A stretch of DNA of 64,000 bases from JAHFPN01 sp963765745 (GCA_963765745.1 CAVXXM010000005.1:1-64000); one strand, 5' to 3'. Positions 1-8,705 are shown, numbered from the stretch's first letter. A program made the numbers and translations. Notes: generated from the letters alone by a model not told the origin.

Positions 1-18
1 CGTCCGCAGGAGCTTCCC

Positions 19-457
19 ATGCCCGACCTCACGCTCGCCAGCGCGCAACAGATCGTCAGCGTTGCGCTCGCCCACGCGCGCACCAAGAGCATGAAGCCGC
101 TCGTGGTCGCCGTGCTCGACGCGCGCGGCGCGCTCAAGGCCTATGCGGCCGAGGACAAGACCAGCCTGCGCCGCTTCGATATCGCGCGCGGCAAGGCCTA
201 TGGCGCGATCGCCATGGGCGATCGGCTCGCGCACGCTCGGCAAGATGGCGGCGGAGCGGCCGCACTTCGTCGCGGCAGCCGGCAATGCGATCGGCGGCAC
301 GCTCATTCCGGTCGCTGGCGGCGTGCTGATCAAGACCAATGAAGGCGAGCTGGTGGGCGCGGTCGGCATTTCCGGCGACACCTCGGACAATGACGAGGCG
401 GCGGCGACGGCCGGCATCGCGGCGGCGGGGTTCAAGGCCGATCCGGGCAGCGACTGA
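19..457 (+). CDS. GlcG/HbpS-family heme-binding-like protein, frameshifted
   Basis: Small single-domain protein of the GlcG/HbpS family (about 145 aa), often encoded next to catabolic oxidoreductases; its biochemical role is poorly defined. The first part reads in frame 1 from ATG at 19 (MPDLTLASAQQIV; RBS AGGAG just upstream). Near 220 the family sequence jumps to frame 2, continuing GSRTLGKMAAERPHF and ending GISGDTSDNDEAAA before the stop at 457. Removing one G near 220 gives one continuous family-length protein, so the break is probably a sequencing indel, but a recent pseudogene is possible. It converges with the FAH-family gene, one base away. Confidence 0.72.
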
Positions 458-458
458 T

Positions 459-1328
459 TCAGACCGCTCCGGGCGCGCCTTCGTCGATGACGCCGTTCTT
501 AAGCGTCCCGATTCCTTCGACCTCGACCTCGATCACGTCGCCGGGCTTGAGCCATTTCGGCGGATCGAAGCGCGCGCCGGCGCCGGTCGGCGTGCCGGTG
601 AGGATCAGGTCGCCGGGCTTCAAGGTCATGAAGGTGGTGATGTAGGCGATCAGATACGCGAAATCGAAGATCATGTTCGCGGTGGTGTCGTCCTGGCGCG
701 TCTCGCCATTGACGCGGGTCTTGAGCTTGCGAGGCGCGGCCAAATCAAGGGCGTCGCGCGTCATCATCCAGGGGCCGAGCGAGCCCGAACGGTCGAAATT
801 CTTGCCCTGGGTGGCGTTGAATTTTCCATGCCGGACCCAGTCGCGGATCGTGCCCTCATCGGCAATGCTGAGGCCCGCGACATGGTCGAGCGCGCGCTCG
901 CGCGGCACGTCCTTGCCTTGCCTGCCGATCACCAGGACGACCTCGCCCTCGTAATCGAGCTGCTCGGAGACCCGCGGCCGCACCAGCGGCGTGCCGTGGC
1001 CGACCAGCGAATCCGGTGCGCGGTAGAACAGGCTCGGATATTTGGGCAGTTCCGAGCCATCGCGGTATTCTTCGTTGCGGTTGGCGTAGTTCACGCCGAC
1101 GCAGAGAATTTTCTCGCCGCCGATCACCGGCGGCAAAAGAGTCACGTCAGCAAGCGCGAGATCGGGCTTGGCTTTGGCCACGGCGGCAAGGCGGCCGAGC
1201 GCGTCCGCGCGCAAAAGATCGATGAGGCGCGGAAATTCCGGCAAACGCCTGGAAAGATCGACAATGCCGTCGCCCTCGACGATGCCCCAGGACGTGCGCC
1301 CCTGATGGGTGAAGCTGACAAGACGCAT
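459..1328 (-). CDS. Fumarylacetoacetate hydrolase (FAH)-family protein
   Basis: About 289 aa FAH-family enzyme; members are Mg2+-dependent C-C hydrolases, isomerases or decarboxylases of keto-acid intermediates. The start at 1328 gives MRLVSFTHQGRTSWGIV, the usual N-terminal FAH_N beta-strand region. The C-terminal catalytic domain shows the metal-ligand context LDYEGEVVLVIG and later LTGTPTGAG and KPGDVIEVEVEGIG. In this assembly the frame is open back through the upstream DapA-family gene, giving an apparent 590-aa fusion, but that join depends on a one-base deletion near 1349. Translationally tight spacing with the DapA-family gene (4 nt after frame repair) suggests co-transcription and a shared pathway. 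Substrate unknown. Confidence 0.85.
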   Translation of the reverse strand: MRLVSFTHQGRTSWGIVEGDGIVDLSRRLPEFPRLIDLLRADALGRLAAVAKAKPDLALADVTLLPPVIGGEKILCVGVNYANRNEEYRDGSELPKYPSLFYRAPDSLVGHGTPLVRPRVSEQLDYEGEVVLVIGRQGKDVPRERALDHVAGLSIADEGTIRDWVRHGKFNATQGKNFDRSGSLGPWMMTRDALDLAAPRKLKTRVNGETRQDDTTANMIFDFAYLIAYITTFMTLKPGDLILTGTPTGAGARFDPPKWLKPGDVIEVEVEGIGTLKNGVIDEGAPGAV

Positions 1329-1332
1329 CGGG

Positions 1333-2231
1333 TCAGCGCAGCAGGCCGGAGCGCGCAGCACGCCGTCGAGCTTCTTCTCGAGCTCGGCGGTAGCCGGCAT
1401 CATCGGCAGGCGATGCTCGTTCTCGGCGATCAGCCCGAGGCGCTTGGCCATGTATTTAATAGGGATAGGATTGGTGTCGAAGAAGACGGCTTTGTTCAGT
1501 TCAAGAAGCTCGTCGTGCAGCTTGCGAGCGCCAGCGAGATCGTTCCGCCAGATCGCCTCGCACATATCGGCGAGTTTTTTCGGCTGCAGATTGCCGACCG
1601 CGTTCATCAGCCCGCAGGCGCCGACCGCCATCATCGGGTAGGAAAGTTCCTCGAGGCCGACGAAGATGCGGAAATCCTTGCCCAGCGCCTCGAGCGCATC
1701 GGACACGAAGCCGAGATCGTTCACCGCGTGCTTCATGCCCACGAAGTTCGGCGATTTCTTCTGCAGCTCAACCAGCGTCTCGACCGTGACCGAAACCGCG
1801 GTGCGGCCGGGGATGTGATAGACCATCCATGGCAGATCGATGCCCTTGGTCGCCTCCAGATAAAAGGCGACGAGGCCGCGCTGCGGCGGGCGGATGTAAT
1901 AGGGCGTCACGATCAGCAGCGCATCGGCGCCTGATGTCGCTGCATGTTCGGTGAGCGCACGGGTTTCGGCGAGCGACTGCGATCCGGTCGCGGCCACGAC
2001 CGGGACACGGCCGCCGGCGGTCTTGATCGCCACGTCCACCAGCCGGTTGCGCTCCTCGATCGTCAGCGTCGAGGGCTCGGCGGTGGTGCCGTTCACGAGG
2101 ATCCCGTGGGTGCCGTGTTCGATCTGGTGCGTCACAAGCCGTGCATAGGCGTCGTAATCGACCGCGCCCTTCTTGAAGGGTGTCAGCAGCGGCGGGATCG
2201 ACCCTTTCAGGCGATCAAGCGGCATCGGCAT
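1333..2231 (-). CDS. DapA/NAL-family aldolase or lyase (dihydrodipicolinate synthase family)
   Basis: TIM-barrel class I aldolase of the DHDPS/N-acetylneuraminate lyase superfamily, about 299 aa after frame repair. Visible motifs: GILVNGTTAEPSTLT (substrate carboxylate-binding loop), VTPYYIRPPQRGL, YHIPGRTAV and VGMKHA, whose Lys is the expected Schiff-base residue. Inserting one base near 1349 restores the C-terminus VLRAAGLLR and a TGA at 1333-1335, followed 4 nt later by the FAH start. True DapA is a housekeeping enzyme usually encoded elsewhere; pairing with an FAH gene suggests a catabolic 2-keto-3-deoxy-sugar-acid or hydroxy-keto-acid aldolase or dehydratase instead (inference). Confidence 0.82.
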
Positions 2232-2326
2232 AAGAGGAACCCGTTCCGGGATTGCGCGGCCCGGCGCGGTTCTATCCTATACTCGCCTTCAGATGCCAAC
2301 CGTTGCCAGGCAAGGGGAGGATCGCT

Positions 2327-2716
2327 TTGCCCCACATCACCATCGAATACTCGGCCAATCTCGAGCCGAAGCTCGAGATCGCGAAGCTCGTGGAAAAGGT
2401 GCATGCGGCAGCGGCGGCCACCGGCGTGATGGAGCTCGGTGGTCTGCGCACGCGCGTCGAGCGGCGCGACGTCTACCGGGTGGCGGACGGCAAGCCCGGC
2501 AACGCCTTCATGTTCGTCGTCATCCGCCTGCGGCCGAACCGGAGCGAGGAGCAGCGCAAGATGCTCGGCGAAACGGTGTTCGGCGTCGTGTCCAAGCATC
2601 TCGACCCCTTGTTCGAGACGATGGAGATCGCGCTGTCGCTGGAAATCCAGCTGCTCGATCACGAGTTCACGTGGCGGCGCAACAACCTGCACGACCGCCT
2701 GCGCGCGGCGGGATGA
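2327..2716 (+). CDS. 5-carboxymethyl-2-hydroxymuconate isomerase-like tautomerase
   Basis: Small (129 aa) tautomerase-superfamily protein of the CHMI (HpaF) type. I place the start at TTG 2327 because a strong RBS (AGGGGAGG, 2312-2320) precedes it and because the product then begins Met-Pro-His-Ile-Thr-Ile-Glu-Tyr, leaving the catalytic N-terminal proline after Met removal. The region upstream of this TTG has no family similarity. CHMI isomerises 5-carboxymethyl-2-hydroxymuconate in homoprotocatechuate catabolism; no other hpa gene is visible here, so the true substrate is uncertain. It diverges from the DapA-family gene. Confidence 0.8.
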   Translation: MPHITIEYSANLEPKLEIAKLVEKVHAAAAATGVMELGGLRTRVERRDVYRVADGKPGNAFMFVVIRLRPNRSEEQRKMLGETVFGVVSKHLDPLFETMEIALSLEIQLLDHEFTWRRNNLHDRLRAAG

Positions 2717-2940
2717 CGCAGGGCCGTACAGGTTATCGGTAACAACTTCGCATGGTGCACTGCACGATGGGCGGAATCCATTTGCCGCCCACGCTGGTAT
2801 GCATAATATCTTCTTAACTTCGAGTGGGCGCGGTGGGACCTCAACCCACGGCGCCAAGGGGAGATGACCGAATAAGCATTGAGAAGTGCATGCCGCCCGC
2901 TCGATCGGGACGGCCCAACAAACAAAATGGGAGGAAGTTC
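2717..2940 (+). promoter_or_regulatory. Leader/promoter region of the tctCBA operon
   Basis: 224-nt gap with no gene. It contains the short palindrome GTGCACTGCAC (2755-2765), an AT-rich stretch around 2800-2820 that could hold a -10 element, and the RBS GGGAGG just before tctC. Nothing here decides the regulator; the GntR protein encoded downstream is one candidate. Confidence 0.35.
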
Positions 2941-3957
2941 ATGAAGCATCCGGTTCGCAAATCTTGCCTCAATACGGCGCTCGCGCTTGTAGCCGCCGTG
3001 GGTCTCGCGGCGCCGACGCATGCAGCCTGGGAGCCCAACCGTCCGGTTGAGCTCATCGTGCCGGCCGGCACCGGCGGCGGCGCCGATCAGATGGCGCGCG
3101 TGATCCAGGGCATCGTCACCAAGCACAATCTGATGAAGCAGCCGCTCGTGGTAATCAATAAGTCCGGCGGCGCCGGCGGCGAAGGCTTCCTCGACGTGAA
3201 GAGCGCCCGCGCAAATCCGAACAAGCTCATCATCACGCTCTCCAACCTGTTCACGACGCCGCTGGCCACCGGCATTCCGTTCAACTGGAAGGATCTCACG
3301 CCCGTCGCGATGCTCGCGCTCGACGAGTTCGTGCTCTGGGTCAATGCCGAGAAGCCCTACAAGACCGTGAAGGAATATATCGACGCGGTGAAGGCCGCGC
3401 CGCCCGGCACCTTCAAGATGGGCGGCACCGGCTCCAAGCAAGAAGACCAGATCATCACCGAGGCGATTCAGAAGGCGGCCAACGTCAAGTTCACCTATAT
3501 CCCGTTCCGCGGCGGCGGCGAGGTGGCGGTGCAGCTTGTCGGCAACCACGTCGACTCGACGGTCAATAATCCGATCGAGGCGGTGGCGCAGTGGCGCGGC
3601 GGCAAGGTGCGTCCGCTCTGCGTTTTCGACGGCAAGCAGCTCGACTACAAGGACAAGCTCGCCGGCGATCTTTCTTGGGCGAGCATCCCGACCTGCAAGT
3701 CTCAGGGCCTCAACATGGAGTACCTGATGCTGCGCGGCATCTTCATGCCGGCGGGCGTTACCAAGGAGCAGGTGGATTTCTACATCGACCTGTTCCGCAA
3801 GGTGCGCGCGACGCCCGAGTGGAAGCAGCTCATGAACGACGGCGCTTTCAATCAGACGTTCATGATCGGAAACGAGTACGCCAAGTGGGTCGAGAACGAG
3901 GAAAAGCGTCACCAGATGCTGATGAAGGACGCGGGCTTCCTCGCCACGACCAACTGA
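2941..3957 (+). CDS. tctC: Tripartite tricarboxylate transporter substrate-binding protein (TctC/Bug family)
   Basis: Periplasmic solute-binding protein of a TTT system, 338 aa. The start at ATG 2941 follows GGGAGG and opens with a Sec signal peptide: MKHPVRKSC, a hydrophobic core, and cleavage probably after AAPTHAA near residue 23. The Bug-family N-terminal signature RPVELIVPAGTGGGADQMAR follows. This family captures di- or tricarboxylates and other organic anions, including aromatic acids. Genes for TctB and TctA follow, so the transporter is complete. Position upstream of the oxc/frc-like operon makes oxalate or a related dicarboxylate a reasonable but unproven ligand. Confidence 0.93.
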   Translation: MKHPVRKSCLNTALALVAAVGLAAPTHAAWEPNRPVELIVPAGTGGGADQMARVIQGIVTKHNLMKQPLVVINKSGGAGGEGFLDVKSARANPNKLIITLSNLFTTPLATGIPFNWKDLTPVAMLALDEFVLWVNAEKPYKTVKEYIDAVKAAPPGTFKMGGTGSKQEDQIITEAIQKAANVKFTYIPFRGGGEVAVQLVGNHVDSTVNNPIEAVAQWRGGKVRPLCVFDGKQLDYKDKLAGDLSWASIPTCKSQGLNMEYLMLRGIFMPAGVTKEQVDFYIDLFRKVRATPEWKQLMNDGAFNQTFMIGNEYAKWVENEEKRHQMLMKDAGFLATTN

Positions 3958-3975
3958 TCTCAAAAAAACAATTGA

Positions 3976-4002
3976 CCGCCGGCGGGCTTTGTCCGCCGGC
4001 GG
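3976..4002 (+). promoter_or_regulatory. GC-rich stem-loop between tctC and tctB
   Basis: Perfect 10-bp arms CCGCCGGCGG (3976-3985) and CCGCCGGCGG (3993-4002) around a 7-nt loop, 19 nt after the tctC stop. There is no T-run, so it is more likely an mRNA-stabilising or partially terminating hairpin that lets tctC be expressed above tctBA. A comparable hairpin sits after dctP at 23278-23313. Confidence 0.6.
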
Positions 4003-4029
4003 CTCTTCCTCGCGCGTGGCAAGGGCGTC

Positions 4030-4536
4030 ATGACCGAACATTCGCAGACATCCGGAGAGGGCGGGCCTACGCACTGGTCGGTCGAGGTCGGCGTTGCCCT
4101 CGCCACCATGGCGTTCGGCGTCCTGATTCTCTACGGAAGCCTGCGGGTCGGCATCGGCTGGGGCATCGAAGGGCCGCGGGCCGGGTTTTTTCCATTCTAT
4201 ATCAGCCTGATGATCGTGGGCGCGAGCGCGATCAATCTCGCCCGGATCATCATCGGCGGCCGCAGTGGCAAACTGTTCGCCACCTGGGGCCAGCTGCGCC
4301 AGGTGCTCTCGGTGGTGATTCCGACCACGGTCTATGTGGCGGTCATTCCATTCATCGGCATCTATGTCGCGTCAATGATCCTGATTGCCGTCTTCATGAA
4401 GTGGCTTGGGAAATACAGCTGGTGGCTCGCGCTGCTGGTCGCGATCGGCACGCCGCTCGTCTTCTATGTGCTGTTCGAGAAATGGTTCCTCATTCCGCTG
4501 CCCAAGGGGCCGATCGAGGATCTGTTGAATCTCTGA
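4030..4536 (+). CDS. tctB: Tripartite tricarboxylate transporter small membrane subunit TctB
   Basis: 168-aa integral membrane protein with about four hydrophobic segments (from VALATMAFGVLILYG, through the GPRAGFFPFYISL motif typical of TctB, to VIPTTVYVAVIPFIGIYVA and the C-terminal ALLVAIGTPLVFYVLF). TctB is the small, poorly conserved subunit of the TctCBA symporter. It lies between tctC and tctA on the same strand. Confidence 0.9.
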   Translation: MTEHSQTSGEGGPTHWSVEVGVALATMAFGVLILYGSLRVGIGWGIEGPRAGFFPFYISLMIVGASAINLARIIIGGRSGKLFATWGQLRQVLSVVIPTTVYVAVIPFIGIYVASMILIAVFMKWLGKYSWWLALLVAIGTPLVFYVLFEKWFLIPLPKGPIEDLLNL

Positions 4537-4594
4537 CGGGAAGGGAGCGCGCCGACGGTGCAGGTGCGTTCGATACGGGGCTGGAAAACTAACG

Positions 4595-6097
4595 ATGGAA
4601 GAAATTACCAACCTGTTTCAGGGCTTCGCTACGGTGTTGCAGCCGTTCAACATCATGGTGATGGTCATCGGCATTTTGCTCGGGGTCATTATCGGCGTGT
4701 TGCCGGGCTTGGGCGGCGCCAACGGGGTCGCGATCCTGTTGCCGCTCACCTTTTCCATGCCGCCGACCTCGGCGATCATCATGCTCTCTTGCATCTATTG
4801 GGGAGCGTTGTTCGGCGGCGCGATCACCTCGATCCTGTTCAACATCCCGGGCGAGCCGTGGTCGGTGGCCACCACCTTCGATGGTCACCCGATGGCCCAG
4901 CAAGGCAAGGCCGGCGAAGCGTTGACCGCGGCCTTCACGTCGTCCTTCGTGGGCGCGCTGTTCGCGGTCATCATGATCACGCTGGTGGCGCCGCTGGTCG
5001 CGCGCTTCGCGCTGCAATTCGGGCCGGCGGAGAAATTCGGGGTCTACTTTCTCGCCTTCTGCAGTTTCATCGGGATGAGCAAGGAGCCGCCGTTCAAGAC
5101 CCTGGTGGCGATGATGCTCGGCTTCGCGCTCGGCTCCGTGGGCCTCGATCAGATGACGGGCCAGCTGCGGTTGACCTTCGGTTTCACGGAATTGCTCACC
5201 GGCTTCGACTTCCTGATCGCGGTGATCGGCCTGTTCGGCATCGGCGAGATTCTGCTCACGATGGAGGAAGGCCTGAGCTTTCGTGGCAAGAGCGCGAAGA
5301 TCAATCTGAAGGTCGTGTTTCAGACCTGGGCGCAGTTGCCGCGCTACTGGGTGACGTCGCTGTGGTCCTGCATCATCGGTTGCTGGATGGGCATCAGTCC
5401 GGCGGGCGCTACGCCAGCGTCGTTCATGAGTTACGGCATCGCCAAGCGTATGTCGAAGAACGGCGCGAAGTTCGGCACCGGCCAGATCGACGGCGTGATC
5501 GCGCCGGAGACGGCCGCGCACGCGGCAGGCACTGCAGCGCTGCTGCCTATGCTTTCGCTCGGCGTGCCGGGCTCGCCGACTGCGGCCGTGCTGTTGGGCG
5601 GACTTTTGATCTGGGGCCTGCAGCCGGGGCCGATGTTGTTCGTCGAGCAGAAGGAATTCGTCTGGGGCCTCATCGCCAGCATGTACGTCGGCAACGTCGT
5701 GGGCCTGATCATCGTGCTCACGTGCGTGCCGTTTTTCGCGGCGATCCTGCGCATTCCTTTCAGCATCATCGCGCCGGTCATTCTCGTGGTGTGCGCGATC
5801 GGCGCCTATACGGTGCACAACTCGACGTTCGACGTCGTCATGATGCTGGTGTTCGGCGTGATCGGGTACGTGCTGAAGAAATGCAACTACCCGCTGGCGC
5901 CGCTGGTGCTGGCGATCGTGCTCGGCGACAAAGCCGAGGAGTCGTTTCGCCAGTCGCTGCTCGGCTCGCAGGGCTCGCTCGCCGTGTTCTGGTCGAACGG
6001 GCTCGTGGGCACGATCATGGCGCTCGGGCTCATCGCGCTGTTCTGGCCGCTGCTGAACACGGCCTGGGCACGGGTCCGTGCCATGGCAGCGGCCTAG
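4595..6097 (+). CDS. tctA: Tripartite tricarboxylate transporter large permease TctA
   Basis: 500-aa polytopic permease, the usual TctA length. Diagnostic stretches are GVLPGLGGANGVAILLP near residue 35, FNIPGEPWSVATTFDGHPMA and the second conserved segment PETAAHAAGTAALLPMLSLG with GVPGSPTAAVLLG. TctA forms the cation-coupled transport channel for the ligand delivered by TctC. 58 nt separate it from tctB. The gene ends about 70 nt before the GntR regulator gene, with a good candidate promoter in between. Confidence 0.95.
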   Translation: MEEITNLFQGFATVLQPFNIMVMVIGILLGVIIGVLPGLGGANGVAILLPLTFSMPPTSAIIMLSCIYWGALFGGAITSILFNIPGEPWSVATTFDGHPMAQQGKAGEALTAAFTSSFVGALFAVIMITLVAPLVARFALQFGPAEKFGVYFLAFCSFIGMSKEPPFKTLVAMMLGFALGSVGLDQMTGQLRLTFGFTELLTGFDFLIAVIGLFGIGEILLTMEEGLSFRGKSAKINLKVVFQTWAQLPRYWVTSLWSCIIGCWMGISPAGATPASFMSYGIAKRMSKNGAKFGTGQIDGVIAPETAAHAAGTAALLPMLSLGVPGSPTAAVLLGGLLIWGLQPGPMLFVEQKEFVWGLIASMYVGNVVGLIIVLTCVPFFAAILRIPFSIIAPVILVVCAIGAYTVHNSTFDVVMMLVFGVIGYVLKKCNYPLAPLVLAIVLGDKAEESFRQSLLGSQGSLAVFWSNGLVGTIMALGLIALFWPLLNTAWARVRAMAAA

Positions 6098-6099
6098 AT

Positions 6100-6141
6100 T
6101 TGAAGGGGGAAGGCCCATGCTATATAAGGAATTATGTATAC
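6100..6141 (+). promoter_or_regulatory. Candidate promoter with overlapping GTATAC operator
   Basis: TTGAAG (6100-6105) and TATAAG (6123-6128) are separated by 17 nt, a good sigma-70-like arrangement immediately after tctA. The palindrome GTATAC (6136-6141, inside ATGTATACCAG) falls at the expected transcription start, where an autoregulating GntR repressor could bind. This is sequence inference only. Confidence 0.45.
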
Positions 6142-6168
6142 CAGTCCGCCAGACTATGAGCTGTGGTC

Positions 6169-6873
6169 ATGAGTGAAAACTCCTCGCCCACGGCGCGCGT
6201 CGCCGTGGCGCCGCTCGAGGACACGTCCACCTTCAAGGATCGCGCCTATGCGGCGCTGAAGGACGTCATCGTCTCGCTCGACGTCTACGAGGGCGACGGC
6301 GATGTGCGGCTCGACGAGCGGCGGCTGGCGCAGGATCTGGGAATTTCAAGGACCCCGGTTCGCGAAGCCATGGCGCAGCTCGAGCGCGAGGGCTTCGTGC
6401 GCTCGGTGCCGCGGCGCGGCGTCTATGTGGTGCGCAAGACCAAGCAGGACGTGATCGAACTGATCACCGCCTGGGCCGCGCTCGAGAGCATGGCGGCGCG
6501 GCTGATCACCAAGCATGCGCGCGACGAGGAAATCGCGCAGCTCAAGAAGATGTTCGCCAAGTTCGAAAATGGCACGCTGCACGCCAAGCTCGACGAATAT
6601 TCGGAAGTCAATATCGAGTTTCATCAAGCCATCATCCGCATGAGCCGCAATCGCGTGCTGATGGATCTGGCCGAGAACCTGTTCACCCACATGCGCATGA
6701 TCCGCCGCAAGACCATCGGCGAGCAGGATCGCGCCGACCGTTCCATCCGCGATCACATGAACATCATCCATGCGCTCGAACAGCGCGACACCGAGCGCGC
6801 CGAAGCGTTGGTGCGCGACCACGCGCTAGGGCTCGCCGAGCACGTGGCGAAATACGCCGACTATCTGGATTGA
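6169..6873 (+). CDS. GntR-family (FCD/FadR subfamily) transcriptional regulator
   Basis: 234-aa regulator. Residues about 20-90 form the GntR winged helix (RLAQDLGISRTPVREAM, then LEREGFVRSVPRRGVYV); the C-terminal FCD ligand-binding domain shows the metal-ligand pattern VNIEFHQAI, RDHMNIIHAL and VRDHAL. I use ATG 6169; GTG at 6163 is also in frame. It lies between tctCBA and oxc, with 14 nt to the oxc start, so it is probably co-transcribed with oxc and controls oxalate genes, the transporter, or both. FCD regulators typically respond to carboxylic acids. Confidence 0.9.
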   Translation: MSENSSPTARVAVAPLEDTSTFKDRAYAALKDVIVSLDVYEGDGDVRLDERRLAQDLGISRTPVREAMAQLEREGFVRSVPRRGVYVVRKTKQDVIELITAWAALESMAARLITKHARDEEIAQLKKMFAKFENGTLHAKLDEYSEVNIEFHQAIIRMSRNRVLMDLAENLFTHMRMIRRKTIGEQDRADRSIRDHMNIIHALEQRDTERAEALVRDHALGLAEHVAKYADYLD

Positions 6874-6887
6874 AGCGGGAGGACGCC

Positions 6888-8627
6888 GTGGCCGAAGCAG
6901 CTGTGAGCATGGATGCAAATGCAGCCAAAACAGAGCAGGAGCTGACGGATGGCTTTCACCTCGTCATCGACGCGCTCAAGCTCAACGGCATCAAGACAAT
7001 TTACGGCGTGCCTGGCATCCCGATCACGGACTTCGGTCGTATGGCGCAGGCTGAAGGCATCCGCGTCATCTCCTTCCGGCACGAGCAGCACGCCGGCAAC
7101 GCCGCGGCCATCGCCGGCTTCCTGACGAAGAAGCCCGGCATCTGCCTCACGGTGTCGGCTCCCGGCTTTCTCAACGGTCTGACTGCGCTGGCCAATGCCA
7201 CGACCAACTGCTTCCCGATGATCCTGATCTCCGGCTCGTCCGAGCGCGAGATCGTCGACCTGCAGCAGGGCGACTACGAAGAGATGGACCAGCTCGCGAT
7301 CGCCAAGCCCCTCAGCAAGGCGGCATTCCGCGTGCTTCACGCCGCCGACATCGGCATCGGTGTCGCGCGCGCGATCCGCGCGGCCGTCTCGGGGCGCCCA
7401 GGCGGCGTTTATCTCGATCTGCCGGCCAAACTTTTCTCTCAAGTCATGAACGCTGACGCTGGGCAGAAGTCGCTCGTCAAGGTCATCGACGCAGCACCGG
7501 CCCAGATTCCCGCGCCGTCTGCCGTCAAGCGTGCGCTCGATGTGCTGAAGAGCGCCAAGCGCCCGCTGATCATCCTCGGCAAAGGCGCCGCCTACGCCCA
7601 GGCCGATGACCAGATCCGCGCGCTCGTCGAAAAGAGCGGCATTCCTTTCCTGCCGATGAGCATGGCCAAGGGTCTTCTGCCCGACACGCATCCGCAGTGC
7701 GCGGGCGCGGCGCGCTCGACGGTGCTGAAGGACTCCGACGTCGTGATGCTGATCGGCGCCCGCCTCAACTGGTTGCTATCGCACGGCAAGGGCAAGACCT
7801 GGGGCGATGCACCGAAGAAGTTCATCCAGGTCGACATCGAGCCCAAGGAAATGGATAGCAACGTCGAGATCGTCGCGCCGGTGGTCGGCGATATCGGCTC
7901 CTGCGTGTCGGCTCTGCTCGATGGCATGGATAGCAAGTGGCTGGCCCCGCCGGCCGACTGGACTGGTGCCGTCAAGGCGAAAAGGGACGAGAACATCGCC
8001 AAGATGGCGCCGAGGCTGATGAAGAACACGGCGCCGATGGATTTCCACGGCGCGCTCGGCGCACTGCGCACCGTCATTAAAGAACGGCCGGATGCCATTC
8101 TCGTCAACGAAGGCGCCAACACGCTCGATCTCGCGCGCGGCGTCATCGACATGTACAAGCCGCGCAAGCGCCTCGACGTCGGTACTTGGGGCGTCATGGG
8201 CATCGGCATGGGCTATGCCATCGCGGCCGCGATCGAAACCGGCAAACCCGTGCTCGCGGTCGAAGGCGACAGCGCCTTCGGCTTCTCCGGCATGGAAGTG
8301 GAGACGATCTGCCGGTACAAGCTGCCGGTCTGCATCGTCGTCTTCAACAATAGCGGCATCTATCGTGGCACCGACGTCAATCCGACGGGCGGTCCGGACC
8401 CTGCGACGACCGTCTTCGTCAAGGACGCGCGCTACGACAAGATGATGGAGGCATTCGGCGGCGTCGGCGTCCATGTCACGACCCCCGACGAGCTGAAACG
8501 CGCCGTCGACGCGGCCATGGACTCAGGCAAGCCGACCCTCATCAACGCGGTGATCGACCCGGCGGCCGGCAGCGAGAGCGGTCGCATCGGCAATCTCAAC
8601 CCGCAAAGCGTGGTGAAGAAGAAATAA
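6888..8627 (+). CDS. oxc: Oxalyl-CoA decarboxylase
   Basis: Thiamine-diphosphate enzyme converting oxalyl-CoA to formyl-CoA and CO2, cytoplasmic. I choose GTG 6888, 579 aa, because GGAGG lies 5 nt upstream; ATG 6909 has no RBS. The protein follows Oxalobacter Oxc closely: SFRHEQHAG with the ThDP-activating Glu, DLQQGDYEEMDQ with the Tyr-Glu active-site pair, the ThDP/Mg motif GDSAFGFSGMEVE near residue 460, NNSGIYRG with the active-site Tyr, and the C-terminal SESGRI with the Ser and Arg that close over oxalyl-CoA. All residues I can recall as catalytic are present. It is followed by the frc-like gene, the normal partner. Confidence 0.96.
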   Translation: MAEAAVSMDANAAKTEQELTDGFHLVIDALKLNGIKTIYGVPGIPITDFGRMAQAEGIRVISFRHEQHAGNAAAIAGFLTKKPGICLTVSAPGFLNGLTALANATTNCFPMILISGSSEREIVDLQQGDYEEMDQLAIAKPLSKAAFRVLHAADIGIGVARAIRAAVSGRPGGVYLDLPAKLFSQVMNADAGQKSLVKVIDAAPAQIPAPSAVKRALDVLKSAKRPLIILGKGAAYAQADDQIRALVEKSGIPFLPMSMAKGLLPDTHPQCAGAARSTVLKDSDVVMLIGARLNWLLSHGKGKTWGDAPKKFIQVDIEPKEMDSNVEIVAPVVGDIGSCVSALLDGMDSKWLAPPADWTGAVKAKRDENIAKMAPRLMKNTAPMDFHGALGALRTVIKERPDAILVNEGANTLDLARGVIDMYKPRKRLDVGTWGVMGIGMGYAIAAAIETGKPVLAVEGDSAFGFSGMEVETICRYKLPVCIVVFNNSGIYRGTDVNPTGGPDPATTVFVKDARYDKMMEAFGGVGVHVTTPDELKRAVDAAMDSGKPTLINAVIDPAAGSESGRIGNLNPQSVVKKK

Positions 8628-8634
8628 ATCGAAA

Positions 8635-8666
8635 TGGCGGGCCGGGGAATTAGCTCCCGGCCGCCA
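8635..8666 (+). promoter_or_regulatory. Stem-loop between oxc and the frc-like gene
   Basis: GGCCGGG (8640-8646) pairs with CCCGGCC (8656-8662); the stem extends through TGGC/GCCA with one bulged base. No T-run follows. It may protect or partly terminate the oxc transcript so that oxc and the downstream gene are expressed differently. Confidence 0.45.
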
Positions 8667-8705
8667 GTAGCAACCGATCGGATCAGTATTCCTGGAGACA
8701 AAGTC

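Noticed and set aside
339..1934. 531-codon open frame on the plus strand
   Set aside because: Antisense to the DapA- and FAH-family genes; no domain, and the high-GC codon pattern creates long mirror frames.
459..2231. Natural DapA-FAH bifunctional enzyme
   Set aside because: One-base correction gives normal ends for both genes; see the corresponding finding.
4558..6159. Open frames of 533 codons (plus) and 509 codons (minus) over tctA
   Set aside because: Arg/His-rich shadow translations of tctA in other frames, no recognisable domain.
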